A DNA stretch of 64,000 nt from Trichomonas vaginalis G3 (Eukaryota; Parabasalia; Trichomonadida; Trichomonadidae), in contig NC_067207.1 in assembly GCF_026262505.1 (NCBI RefSeq), positions 34,254,082 through 34,318,081 on the forward strand. Reading direction: 5' to 3'. Below the pieces are notes generated by a model. The model did no database searches and was not told the DNA's origin. It saw only the letters and a list, made by a program, of their open reading frames with translations. The number at the start of each line of letters is the position of its first letter. Within the stretch, counting starts at the first letter, position 1. Shown one piece after another: positions 31,059 to 41,271 of the stretch. The position numbers were made by a program, and so were the translations under genes.

Positions 31059-32018
31059 ATGACGAATCCGAACAAGGACCCTATGTTTCTAAAGCGACAA
31101 AGAAAGCACTCATGATAAAATCTTTAGTTCAACACCAAATGCTTGGTTTATGGATATCTTGGAAAACATTCCGAGGTATAGAGAAGATGGACCACCATAC
31201 TGGTTAATATTTGTTGGTCAAAACACAAGATACTGTGAAGCCATACCATTACAGTCCAAAGCTATTTTAGATATCTTAGCAGCTTTGACAATATTCGTTG
31301 ACAAATACCATCCAACACAAAACTGACATCTGACTGTGAAAGTTCTTTCAAATCAGATGATATTAAAAACTATCTGCGTTCAAAAAATGTAAACCAATAT
31401 TTCATTGTCGACCAAAACCATTCTGCTCTTGGTGTCATTGACGGTTGTATAAAAATGTTAAGAGACTTAAACCAATCACAAGGTGGTGAAGCAAATGAAA
31501 TGTCATATGACGACAAATATAGACACTTCTCCATGGCAAAGATGAGACAAGTTTTAAATATTTACAATAACCGTAAACAAAAAGGTTTGGGAAACCACTC
31601 CCCCGAAGAAATGAAAAACAACCCTGACTTAGAGAAAGACTATATATTTAATAATTTAGTCAAAAGAGACAAACAAGAAAGAATGCCGGGCTTCAAACTT
31701 CAGAAAGGTGACAAAGTAAAAATAGAAATACCTAAACGCGACCCATATGAAAATACTATTGACTATGACAACAATGGGAACCCGACAGGTACTCACATTC
31801 GTGTTCGTAAAAATAGAAGAAAGTATACAAGAGAATATTATGAAGTTTTAGGCAAACATGGCAAAATGTACACACTGCAAGCAGAAGATAAAACTACTAT
31901 TGTCAGACCTCGTTTCAAACTTGTCAAAGTTCAAGGTGGTATACTTTCAAAGACAGTTCCTAACAAATATAAGACAACTCCTGACGAATATGCTAAAGAA
32001 GTTGAAAATGACGACTAA
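31059..32018 (+). CDS. Retroviral-type DDE integrase of element A (frameshifted)
   Basis: About 320 residues from MTNPNKDPMFLKRQ. Catalytic core: first Asp in AWFMDILENIPR, second in SDCESSFKS (nucleotides ~31331-31357), third acidic residue in ALGVIDGCIKMLRDL, where an Asp stands in place of the usual Glu. The C-terminal chromo/SH3-like basic tail (LQKGDKVKIEIPKRD, GTHIRVRKNRRKYTREYYEV) is present. Breaks at about 31112 and 31324. This enzyme inserts Mavericks and makes 5-6 bp duplications, fitting the TATATT observed. It is shorter at the N-terminus than the integrase of B. Confidence 0.7.
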
Positions 32019-33682
32019 GCAATTCTATACCATGCGTAAACTGTCATGTAAGGTGGCATGTATTCTTTACTTTGTCCCGTTGTTTGCGTATATCCTGAAA
32101 CGAAATGTGTATGGTTTCCTTCTCCCTGAGTGTCACTCCAGTAACAATTTATAGCAAACTTAACGTCGTCTTTAACATCATATCCTTTACCTTTTGTCAT
32201 TCCTGACCAATCCCAATATCTATGCTTATGCCAACCTGCTTGAGATGTACTTAAATCTATGTAATGACTGTGTGCAGGTAAATTTTCACCTGAAATCTTT
32301 TACTTCCACCTGTTTCCTTTGAAGAGTTTGCACAATACAAAAACCTGTCGACTATTTGTTCCCATGCACCAACACCAAACATTACTTGAGGACCTCTTGC
32401 ATCCATAGATGTATAAATAGAACCTACTGGGTTCATTAAATCAAACATATGAGATATTATAGGATTGTCTCTTTTGAACTTAAAATATAGTGCAACTATT
32501 TCAGGTTTCTTCTGGTTTGTGTCAGAATATTTTTATAATATAATCTTATGTTTTCAGGGTAAGTGAAGTCTTGACTATAATATTTATTTCTGTCATCTGT
32601 ATAATAATATACTATTCTCGTTTTTTCTATTGCATTATATCTTTTATATCTATAATAATCTAAATATAATGTTAGCTTTTGTTCATCTACATGTGGTGTT
32701 CTGTCGTCATCTCCATAGTCATAATAATGTGGTGCTGGAGCTGGGTCAGGCAATGTCATATCTGCCATTTCATAAACTCTTAAATATTTCTTTTGTTCGT
32801 CTCCATATAAGTTTAAGTAGCAGTTGTTGTCTAATGGAACTTTAACTTGTGTACCATCATTCTTTTTATAGCTTACATACATTTCATTGTTATTTTTCGG
32901 AATGAGTTTATACCGTGTACCATTTTCTAAGGACTGTACAAACTGCCATCTAAAATATTTATTTTCTTCATTGACAGAAAAGTCACCAACAATAGTTTCA
33001 ATATTTTTTGTTCCTATCAAACTTTGGTATATTTCATTGACATATGTTTTATCTGCTTTATTTTCAAGGCTAACGTTTAAGTCTGTTATTTCAGAAGATG
33101 TATGTGTATGTCCAACGTCACTTTTCCTGTTTAAGGTTTCTTGTAAGTTTGTAATATCAGATATAGAATGTGTATGAGTCTTATCTGCTTTTGTCTCTAA
33201 TGTTTCCTTAAGACTTGGTATTTGATTAATATAATGTATATGAGTCTTTTTAGAATATTCGTTTTCAGCTCTTGTCACTTCACTTGACATTTTATTGTCA
33301 ACATATGTTTTGTCTGCTAGTTCAGGATGAGTATGTTCTTTTGTTGCATAAGCATTGTTAGCTCTTTCTTCTTCTTTTGCTATTGCATCGTCTACATATT
33401 CTTTGTCAGCTTTGTTGTTAACATCTGCTTTCAAAAGAAGTTCATTTATAGGTTTCTCGTTTAAAGTTCCTTTTGTTGGATTTATACAGACAGTATTGTT
33501 CTTATTGTCTTGAAATAGAAACTCATCTGTTATAGGGTTTAATGTCAGTTTTAAGTCACCCCTTTCAATGACTCAGATATCTTAGAATAGTTTGAAAAGT
33601 TTGTTGTGTTCTTATTTAGAGCTTGCATAATGAGTTGTCGGTTGTGTTGTATTTCTCGCATAGACGCTGTTTCATTTGACAT
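32015..33682 (-). CDS. Phage-tail-fibre-like receptor-binding protein of element A (frameshifted)
   Basis: About 556 residues. The N-terminus MSNETASMREIQHN leads into a KADK-YVD repeat region (KADKEYVDDA, KTYVDNKM, ETKADKTHTHSI, ENKADKTYVNEI). Then comes a beta-rich region and a C-terminal collar-type domain: NPVGSIYTSMDARG, GAWEQIVDRFL, and His pairs in HKHRYWDW and GNHTH. This is the pattern of phage short tail fibres and baseplate gp10/gp12 tips. Breaks near 33575, 32525 and 32300. About 1 kb of the 3' part is nearly identical at DNA level to the fibre gene of element B (44095-45777). It overlaps the integrase stop by 4 bp, tail to tail. Confidence 0.7.
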
Positions 33683-33700
33683 TTTTATTATAGATAAAAT
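33683..33700. promoter_or_regulatory. Compact bidirectional start region
   Basis: Only 18 bp (TTTTATTATAGATAAAAT) separate two divergent start codons. The arrangement CATTTTTATTA...TAAAATATG recurs between divergent genes of element B (46512-46530) and, diverged, at 18933-18950. Confidence 0.5.
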
Positions 33701-34549
33701 ATGCTTCCAATAGAAAAAGAAAATTCTAGAGTTGCTACAACTAAACCATTAGATGAACTTTTTACTAATGTCGGTCAAAAGTTTGACTTAGATACTATAA
33801 AGCATGAAGGCTATCGTTTTGACTACCCATTAAGATGGTTAAGAGACCCATCTGTCACAAAAGCTATTGGCTTTCGAAGAATAAAGTTTGTGTCTGTAGA
33901 AGATAAAAGTTTTCCATTTATTGTAAGGTTTCATATAGATTATACATCTGAAGGGCAACGAAAAATGTGGGAAGAAATTGAGCTAATACAAGTTGACCTC
34001 TCATCTTCTCTACAGGCTGCATTAAAAAATATAGAAGATAAAATAAATTCATGTTATGCAAAATATGCTGATGAATATGCGAATACCGATAGCACACTTT
34101 ATGTGAGAATTGTATATGACAAACAAAATTCACAAGTGTCATTTCAAATCTACGAAGACAATCCAAATAAAGACGAACAAATATATACAGAATTCACTGC
34201 AATGTCATGGTATTATTTGCAAAGAATGTTAAATCAGAAAGTTGAACCTCCTTTAGCAAATATCTACAGTCGATATGCAAGAGATGAACCATATTTATTT
34301 AAAGATGTTTTCGACCAAGATGCTGTGATAGTTCATGCTTCATTTTCTGGCGCCCAAAACTCTTTCTTATGCTTGGCAAATGACTTTTACGAAAAACCTA
34401 CAAAGTTATACGAACCACCAAGTGGAAGTATTTCAGACTTTCAAGTATGGTTTACTACAGATGGAAGAAAAAGAATAATTCCATTATACCATGCGTTTTA
34501 CTTAGAACTTAGTTTCATATACAACTACTATCGAACGGTAAAAATATAA
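33701..34549 (+). CDS. Element A orphan protein, paralogue of 28141-29001
   Basis: 282 residues, intact, from MLPIEKENSRVATTKPLDEL to YNYYRTVKI. It shares the TKPLD, YRFDYP.RWL, VFDQDAVIVHASFSGAQNSF, YEPPSGSISDFQVWFTTDG and YLELSFIYNY segments with its paralogue. It is divergent from the fibre gene, so it may be a fibre partner or another virion protein. No known family. Confidence 0.65.
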   Translation: MLPIEKENSRVATTKPLDELFTNVGQKFDLDTIKHEGYRFDYPLRWLRDPSVTKAIGFRRIKFVSVEDKSFPFIVRFHIDYTSEGQRKMWEEIELIQVDLSSSLQAALKNIEDKINSCYAKYADEYANTDSTLYVRIVYDKQNSQVSFQIYEDNPNKDEQIYTEFTAMSWYYLQRMLNQKVEPPLANIYSRYARDEPYLFKDVFDQDAVIVHASFSGAQNSFLCLANDFYEKPTKLYEPPSGSISDFQVWFTTDGRKRIIPLYHAFYLELSFIYNYYRTVKI

Positions 34550-34553
34550 CTTT

Positions 34554-34787
34554 TTAATATACCGGTTGTGGTTGCCAACTTGACTGTGGTGCAGGTTCAG
34601 GCTGTTGTATTACAGGAGCTTGTTCTTCTGGTTCAGGGTCTTTAGGTATAATACCAACGAACTGACCTACTCTTTTACCAATATTTTTGACACCGTTCCA
34701 TACTCTTCTTCCGACAGATTTTATTCCATTCCATATACCTCTTCCAACATTTCGAAAGAAGTTTCCTATCTTACTGAAGAAACCCAT
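34554..34787 (-). CDS. Small amphipathic protein (MGFFSKIG type)
   Basis: 77 residues: MGFFSKIGNFFRNVGRGIWN followed by GIKSVGRRVWNGVKNIGKRV, i.e. tandem ~13-residue amphipathic units with W/V/I on one face and K/R/N on the other. A Pro/Gln-rich tail follows (APVIQQPEPAPQSSWQPQPV). It belongs with the MAAGFFKKLWD proteins of element B. Probably membrane- or capsid-interacting (inference). Confidence 0.6.
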   Translation of the reverse strand: MGFFSKIGNFFRNVGRGIWNGIKSVGRRVWNGVKNIGKRVGQFVGIIPKDPEPEEQAPVIQQPEPAPQSSWQPQPVY

Positions 34788-34805
34788 TTTACTATATGTA
34801 AAAAT

Positions 34806-34898
34806 CTAATGTCCGCCTAGTCTCTTACGTTTCCTGTTGAGTTCCATAGCATTCTTTAACTGGAGCTCATACATTCTGTTTCTCCTCTGGTAAAACAT
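34806..34898 (-). CDS. 30-residue basic micro-ORF
   Basis: MFYQRRNRMYELQLKNAMEL then NRKRKRLGGH. It overlaps the end of the 34867-35166 gene in another frame. It could be a micro-protein or the true C-terminus of that gene after a one-base shift. Confidence 0.35.
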   Translation of the reverse strand: MFYQRRNRMYELQLKNAMELNRKRKRLGGH

Positions 34899-35166
34899 AT
34901 TCTGGGTCAACTCCTGTGTTCGCGTCATCTGCATAAAGTTGTTTATATCCCACTTCAGGGTTTGTATAAAACTCTTTCCATCTCATATTTGCATACCATG
35001 GTGGCAAACCTAACGCAGCGTCATTTGACATGGCAGTTTGCATTTGTACATCTGTTGGCACTTGACCATAGTTTGCCATTGCAGTTTGTATTCTAACTTC
35101 ATTTGGAATATTCTCTGGGTTTGGTTGTCCAGGTTGCTGTGCATTCGCTAAGTTCTGTGCGTCCAT
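34867..35166 (-). CDS. Element A protein of 99 residues, unknown
   Basis: MDAQNLANAQQPGQPNPENI... holds a near-repeat (NEVRIQTAMANYGQVPTDVQ, then MQTAMSNDAALG). The end is VDPEYVLPEEKQNV. Preceded by TTTTTATCTAATATTAAATG. No domain recognised. Confidence 0.5.
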   Translation of the reverse strand: MDAQNLANAQQPGQPNPENIPNEVRIQTAMANYGQVPTDVQMQTAMSNDAALGLPPWYANMRWKEFYTNPEVGYKQLYADDANTGVDPEYVLPEEKQNV

Positions 35167-35189
35167 TTAATATTAGATAAAAATATCTC

Positions 35190-35321
35190 TTACGAGTACA
35201 TATGCTGAACATTTGCAGGCATTGGTTCATCTTCATATTCTCTATATCTTTCTGCCACGTCAAATAAATAAATGACACAATGGAAAAAACCTAAAACAAG
35301 TAGTCCTATTTCAAACCACAT
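35190..35321 (-). CDS. 43-residue membrane micro-protein
   Basis: MWFEIGLLVLGFFHCVIYLF is a single membrane span, followed by an acidic tail (AERYREYEDEPMPANVQ). Its start lies within the last codons of the upstream methyltransferase gene. Too short to classify. Confidence 0.5.
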   Translation of the reverse strand: MWFEIGLLVLGFFHCVIYLFDVAERYREYEDEPMPANVQHMYS

Positions 35322-36124
35322 TTACTTACTAATAAAATTTCTTTATTGTGACACTTTCTCCAGTTTATAGGACCTCTCTCATATTCTATCTTGTCATATA
35401 TAAACTCATAGTCATGTATGTCCTCTAACCATCTCATAACGGTTTCCAAACCACTTTTATCGGATGTGAAGTAAAAGCATGGATGGTTATGTATAACGTC
35501 TAAAGTTTCTAAAGAGTCTCTCAAAGTCCAGTCTACTTGGTATTGAAAATCCCATGTGTTATAGAACGGCGGGTCCACTATAAAGAAAACATTTTCCTTG
35601 TCTTTATATTTTTCATACAACTCTGTCCAATGACATCTCACAAACTCTATACCCTCAATATATTTTTCTATGTCCTCTTTGAAAACATTTGTATAGTTAA
35701 GATATAAAACTTTTGACATAAGTGTTTCAATGTCATGAACTCTTATAGCACCACTATATAATAGTCTAGCAGATATACTATCCCAGTCTATATATTCTGC
35801 TTTTTTCAAAACCTCTCTCACAATATTTTTGTTATCTAATGGTATACGTTCCATCTTACCTATAGGTATCTTTTCTTTTAACTCTTTCAATATATTGTTT
35901 GTGTCTGGAATATGTTTGAGACGCTCCATATAATTGTCGAGGTCATTGCATATAATCTTTGAGTCAGGAAATACGGTATGACATAAATGGGATATATAGA
36001 AACTTCCACCGAACAAATCTACAAATGTTAGACCATTCGGTAGTTTCTTAAGTTCTCTCAATATAATATCTTTACATCTACTCTTATTTCCAAAGAATAG
36101 TAACGGCGGTTTTGTAAAATTCAT
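35306..36124 (-). CDS. D12-class adenine-N6 DNA methyltransferase (Dam-like)
   Basis: 272 residues, intact. FFGNKSRCKDIILREL (10-25) is the D12 N-terminal motif, FVDLFGGSF (34-42) binds S-adenosylmethionine, NDLDNY (60-65) is the acidic motif, and VDPPFYNTW (183-191) is the catalytic DPPY-type motif with Phe replacing Tyr. The enzyme would methylate adenine in the element or host DNA. It is the rightmost gene of A. DPPF variants occur in active enzymes, so activity is plausible. Confidence 0.85.
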   Translation of the reverse strand: MNFTKPPLLFFGNKSRCKDIILRELKKLPNGLTFVDLFGGSFYISHLCHTVFPDSKIICNDLDNYMERLKHIPDTNNILKELKEKIPIGKMERIPLDNKNIVREVLKKAEYIDWDSISARLLYSGAIRVHDIETLMSKVLYLNYTNVFKEDIEKYIEGIEFVRCHWTELYEKYKDKENVFFIVDPPFYNTWDFQYQVDWTLRDSLETLDVIHNHPCFYFTSDKSGLETVMRWLEDIHDYEFIYDKIEYERGPINWRKCHNKEILLVSKCGLK

Positions 36125-36139
36125 TTATATATAATAATA

Positions 36140-36386
36140 AAAATGTTTTCACCCGAAAAGTGACAGAAAAGTGACAAAACATGAAAACATATATAATTTG
36201 TGAAAAGTGACATAAAAAGTGATATTTTAAAAAGTGACACCATTAATATGATGTAAATAACAACGGTTTTGGTTTTGTCACCGGCTGGTCGGCTGGGGTT
36301 CGGTCCTCCTCTTGGGTCTTGGGCAAAATTTCTTATGGGCTAGAGGGCGCAACGCGCCTGGAAGCCCCACTTACCTGACCTGACCT
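36140..36386. repeat. Right subterminal region of element A with GTGACA repeats
   Basis: Five copies of (A)AAAGTGACA or close variants occur between 36155 and 36240. From 36330 a GC-rich stretch (GGGCTAGAGGGCGC...GGAAGCCCCAC) is the diverged reverse complement of 12007-12044 at the left end. The expected T-run and terminal repeat of A do not follow here; element B begins instead at 36387, and the A terminal repeat appears only at 52791. Confidence 0.65.
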
Positions 36387-36508
36387 CATTTACACTAAAC
36401 CCATACATAATGAAATAAAAAAAATAAAAAAAATAAAAAAATAAACTTTAAAAATTCATGTCTTACATTTTTGAATAATTTATTTTTTAATTTGTATGAA
36501 AATGAGTG
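36387..36508. repeat. Left terminal inverted repeat of element B
   Basis: It starts CATTTACACTAAACCCATAC, followed by a T/A-rich AATAAAAAAA tract, CATGTCTTACATTTTTGAAT and the first codons of a gene (ATGAAAATGAGTG). The reverse complement is at 52675-52795. The motif GTCTTACA also occurs in the A terminal repeat. Confidence 0.8.
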
Positions 36509-36962
36509 TCAAAACTAACAACGTTAAAAAATTGGGATTCACAAATGAGGAAATAAAGGATATATTAGAGGAAGCGGGTTATGAGGTTAGTAAATATTAT
36601 TTAAAGAAATTGTCAAAAATTCGCCGGAGTTTTTAAATGAGTTTGATTATGATAGAAAAATGAATAAAGATGATGTTATAAATTTCTTATATCCCACATC
36701 TGAAGAAAAACCTAAAGAACCTGATGTTTTCCCTGAATATTATGAAGAACGGATTAAAGATGATGAATATGATGAAATTGAAAGACTGGAAAAAATAAGA
36801 GATGAAATAGATGAAAAAATTAAGGAATTAAGAGAAGTTGAAAAATATAATGAAAATGAAGTAGAGGGTTTAATGAATATCCCAGCTTCAGAATCAGCAG
36901 TTCAAAAATCTCATGAAGAAAGATATAAAAATTATGTCTCAGAATCAACACAAAATTATTAG
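36496..36962 (+). CDS. Element B leftmost protein, unknown (frameshifted)
   Basis: About 155 residues. MKMSVKTNNVKKLGFTNEEI resembles a small helix-turn-helix-like N-terminus. A one-base shift at about 36605 leads to EFDYDRKMNKDDVINFLYP and an acidic coiled coil (RLEKIRDEIDEKIKELREVE). The first four codons lie in the terminal repeat and are shared with the rightmost gene (52686). Function unknown. Confidence 0.5.
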
Positions 36963-37033
36963 ATGGTGAAAATAGACGAAACACTTTCAGAAGAAGGTAC
37001 TTAAATTTATTCATAAACATAAGTTACAATTTA

Positions 37034-37606
37034 TTGACGATGGGATTATCCATGTATATTACTTTACCTCCTCTTGATTCTGAAAAAATTCAAAAAGCAC
37101 TGAAAAATGTAACATATGCAACAAATACGATTAAGAAAGAAGACCATGATATTTACACAAATTATTATTTAAATAAATGCACAGGTGTTGATAAAGTTTT
37201 TGATTTGTTAGATAAAATATCAAAAGAAACAATTGGTACATATAATTTTATTTGCGATTGTGGTTTCATTATTGAAGATACCAATAATGTTTCATATGAA
37301 AGAACAGCACCGAAGGAAGATGAAGTTGAAAGGTCTATACCATTCATTATTAAGAACATAAAAGATATGAAAACGTATAAGCATTATATTTATTCATTTA
37401 TTTCAGAAAAAATGGAAGCAACCCATAAAACATCATCTCATCATTTTATAGCTATTCATACATTCCTTTTCAAAGTTGTGAAATTAAATAAGACAGGAAT
37501 TAGATTTAATGTATCAGGGTACGCATTCTTGAGTAAATTAAAATGTATTCGTCACGTCGCGGATGATAAAAATTTATGTGTTCTTAATTCATTTTATGGG
37601 CTTTAG
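37034..37606 (+). CDS. Element B protein of 190 residues, unknown
   Basis: An intact frame from MGLSMYITLPPLDSEKIQKA to CVLNSFYGL. It may extend upstream in frame (LNLFINISYNLLT) toward 36963 if an indel is present. Contains a Cys-rich strand (FICDCGFIIED) and KTSSHHFIAIHTFLFK. It immediately precedes the polymerase and may be a replication partner or terminal-protein candidate, but nothing in the sequence proves it. Confidence 0.5.
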   Translation: MTMGLSMYITLPPLDSEKIQKALKNVTYATNTIKKEDHDIYTNYYLNKCTGVDKVFDLLDKISKETIGTYNFICDCGFIIEDTNNVSYERTAPKEDEVERSIPFIIKNIKDMKTYKHYIYSFISEKMEATHKTSSHHFIAIHTFLFKVVKLNKTGIRFNVSGYAFLSKLKCIRHVADDKNLCVLNSFYGL

Positions 37607-37669
37607 CCCTGGACTTTAAAAAAATAAACTTTATTTTTATTTATTTTTTTAATTTTTATTCTTACATAA

Positions 37670-40600
37670 ATGAACAAAAATGGAACAGCTAAAATGAATG
37701 ATAATCAAATTAGAGCAGAAGGTAGAAGGTTATTTAAACGCTTCTATAACATTCCTGATGGTGTTAATCCTAAAACTCGTAGAAGCTATTTAAATGAAGC
37801 AATAGATGCATATGAAGGGTTTGACATTTTCATCAGAAAGTGAGAGGTTAGCAAGAATGTTAAACGTTAATATTGATTTTTATTATTGTGACCCTCAACC
37901 AGAAGACGTAGACATTAACAAGGTAGACTTTCCATTAGTGGAATCAATAATGATAGATCCAGAATTTGAAACAGTAAATATTTTATTAACACAGAGTCCA
38001 TGTGGAAAACTTCACGCTGACAGAATAACAGACGTTGAAGCACTCACCGGCTATAAAGTTTGTCCATATTGCAAAGAAGAAGTTTATTCTATCCGTGATG
38101 ATCCAGAAAGGAAAAACCAAAGAAGATTTTTAAAACATTGTGAGAAATGTAAAGAAAATAATGGAAGATTAATTCAAGACGTTCAATTGCAAAACACACA
38201 ACAACCATATGCACCACATATCACGAAACAGAAGATATATCAATGGCTATTAGCACATAATTTGCAGGAATATTATAAACCAACAAGATATTATATTACT
38301 TTTGACTTCGAAACATTAGAGACTAAAGAAGAACTTCAACTTTCTGAATGTGCAACTTTGAACGCTTACTTAAAACCATTTATGGTATCATCAACTGTCA
38401 AAATAAAGCCGCAAAGCGGCGAGGTCGTAGACCGTGATAAAACATTTACGAGGAATTTTTGCTTAACTTCGAGTGATTCTTTTATTTCTGATTGGATTGA
38501 GTTTTTATTTTCAACCTGTTCATTAGTTGCTAAATCAAATATTGAACAATATGAAGAATTAATGAAGCCGCAAACGGACCAAACGGCGGGGACTTTGTCT
38601 CATACATTAAATGAGAAACAAAAGGAAGCAATGAAAGAGCTTTTAGATGAAGAATTTAATAAAGTGAATATCATAGGTTTTAATTCGGGAAAGTTTGATT
38701 TAAATTTAATTCTTCGTGATTTAAACACTGCAAAATGGAAAATAAAATCAATGCTGGGTTCATCTTCTCAATTTAAGCAAATCATTGTAAAGAAAACAAA
38801 CTGTCCATATGAATTAGATTTATTGACATCAGAAATTATATAGCGGGTGGGACATTAGACCAATTCACTCAAGATTTCGGAAACAATAAATCACGTGTTA
38901 AATCCTTTTTCCCTTATCAATTCATCACGTGGGAAAATTACGAAGATGAATTATAAAAAGGAACCATTCACGAAAGATTCATTTTATTCAGCATTAACTC
39001 AAGAAACTATATCCGATAGATTATCAAATATATCTCAATGATGCTAAAAATTTTAGAATAGATTAGAATATTTTATTCATTATTGCAATAAAGACGTTGA
39101 AATTATGATTGACCCAATTGATAAAATTATTGAAGAAACATTTGTTTATAAAATTGACATGCTTCATAATCTTTCTTTATCATCGAATGCATCAATGATT
39201 CGTTACGCGTTAGCATATAAGAACTTCAATCCTAACGAAACATATCCAGAAGAAGAAAATGTGGAATCAAGTTTTGAATTAACGAAAAAGTATTGGAAAT
39301 ATAAAATTGAATCATATAAGAAACAAGATGAAAAAGCAGAAAGGGATACTAAAAACAATGTTTCAATGAATGACTATCAATACTATCACGATTTAATCCT
39401 TTCATCTAAATGCAAAATGTGTGGTAAAGCGTTTACATATGCTAATAAACCAACATTGGATAGAATCGATAATGAAAAACCACATACCAAAGAAAATTGT
39501 CAGTTAATGTGTTGTTATTGCAATGTCGTAAAATCAAATAAAGATGAAGATGTTCAACGTTTAAGAATCAATTTAAGAAATTATGCATTAAAAAATAATT
39601 TACCAATGACTTTAGATTCAGTTGAAGCTTATCACATTCTCCGTAATGGAATTACTGGTGGTCTATCAAATGTTCAACATCGTGTTAATCTTAAAGGAAT
39701 CACGCACATTAATAAACTTTCATATAATCCAGAAACTAAAACTGTATCAAATGAGGACACCACCAACATTATGACTCATTTTGTTGGTGTTGATTTTAAT
39801 TCATTATATCCTTCATCATTTTCATCTAATCCTCATGATTTCATTCAATATACTGACCATAAAATGTATATGCCGGGAAGATTGAATGGTGTTATCATTT
39901 GTGATACAGCAACAAAGAAAGCAAAAGCACTGGGAATAATTAGAAAGAAAAATACTTTATTCGTGGCTGAAGTAAAGGGTCACATTGATGAAAAATACAT
40001 TAATGATTACATAAACTTTTTACCAATAATAAGAAACTTAGATATTATCACAGATGAAAAAACAATTGGCAGTTTTATGTATAATTACATGAAATCAAAC
40101 AATCTACCAGTTGACCAGAAACAGAGGAAATTAACTCAGTTAGCATCAACACACAACCAATATCAACCATTTTCTTCTTATTATCTTTGGTATCTAATAG
40201 ACAGATTTCATTTTATCATTGATGATATTCAATCAATTTTAACATTTACGAAAAACACTTGCTTTAATGAATTTGCGAACGAATTTATGAACGAAAGACA
40301 AAAGGCTGAATTAGAAGGAAATAAAGGAAAAAGTTTATTTTGCAAGATTTCACTTAATGGATCATATGGTTACGATGCAATGAATACACAAAATTACGCA
40401 AAGACTAAAATAATGAATGCACAGAAGGCACGCGTTGCATGTATGTCAAATAAGTTTAAAAACATAAGAGAAATAGGTGAAGATACGTATCAAGTGATGC
40501 TTAAAGATAGATTTTATAGATGTGATACATGTTTACAAGAGGCATTCTTCACTTTAGATAACGCAAAATACTGGTATTTGGTTTTCATTTATGATTTTAT

Positions 40601-41171
40601 GTATAAATGCATGAATGTTAATCGTTTTCATTTCATTGAAGGTGATACTGATTCATCTTATTGGGCAATCGCTGGCGACCCAAATCTTCCTAACACTCAA
40701 GCATTTCAAGCAATTGTTACTGATAAACAATTTTATGATAAAAACATTTACAAATTCGCACCTTTTGATTTCTTTTGTTTTAATGAGAAATTTAAACCTA
40801 AATTAAAGAATAAAGCTGAAGAAAAAGCACATGAGAAGAAGTTATTGGGTTTAGCAATTGAGAAACAAGGTGATAACATGGTTGCTTTATGCCCTAAGTG
40901 TTATACATCATTCAACGGTTCAATTGATGGAAGTGATTTTAAAAAGATTGCACAAAAAATGAAAGGAGTTAGTTTACGACAAAATAAACAATTAACACCT
41001 AAAAATTATTTGGATATAATAAATGATAAAGTGATATTTGATGGTCAGAATATTAATTTACAACTTAAAAACGGGTCAATGACTCGCTTAACAATTGGTA
41101 AGACTGCATTAACAGGAGCACACACTAAGGCTGTATGTTGTGAAAATGGATGTTGTATGCCATTTATTTAA
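37670..41171 (+). CDS. Protein-primed family-B DNA polymerase of element B, with HNH-like insert (frameshifted)
   Basis: About 1,165 residues from MNKNGTAKMNDNQIRAEGRR. An N-terminal zinc motif is VCPYCKEEV...HCEKCKEN (38060-38155). Exonuclease motifs are YYITFDFETLE (~38290) and GFNSGKFDLN (~38680). An HNH-like block is KCKMCGKAF...TLDRIDNEKPHTKENCQ...CCYCN (39408-39530). Polymerase motif A is VGVDFNSLYPSSF (~39786), motif B KISLNGSYGY (~40342) and motif C EGDTDSSYW (~40638). Breaks at about 37815 and in 38840-39090. Mavericks replicate with this kind of polymerase, primed by a protein. The HNH-like motif sits between exonuclease and palm, an unusual place. A Cys-rich end (VCCENGCCMPFI) closes the protein. 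Confidence 0.85.
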
Positions 41172-41271
41172 TAAATGCCACAGAAGAGACAAAAGGAACC
41201 GTTAATGATGTTTTGATACTATGATTCAAAGAGGTGGGCACCCTTAAAACATTTATTTTATTTTTATATAA

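Noticed and set aside
35319-36124. Bacterial contamination as source of the Dam-like methyltransferase
   Set aside because: Base composition, leader sequence and position inside a terminal-repeat-bounded element fit its neighbours.
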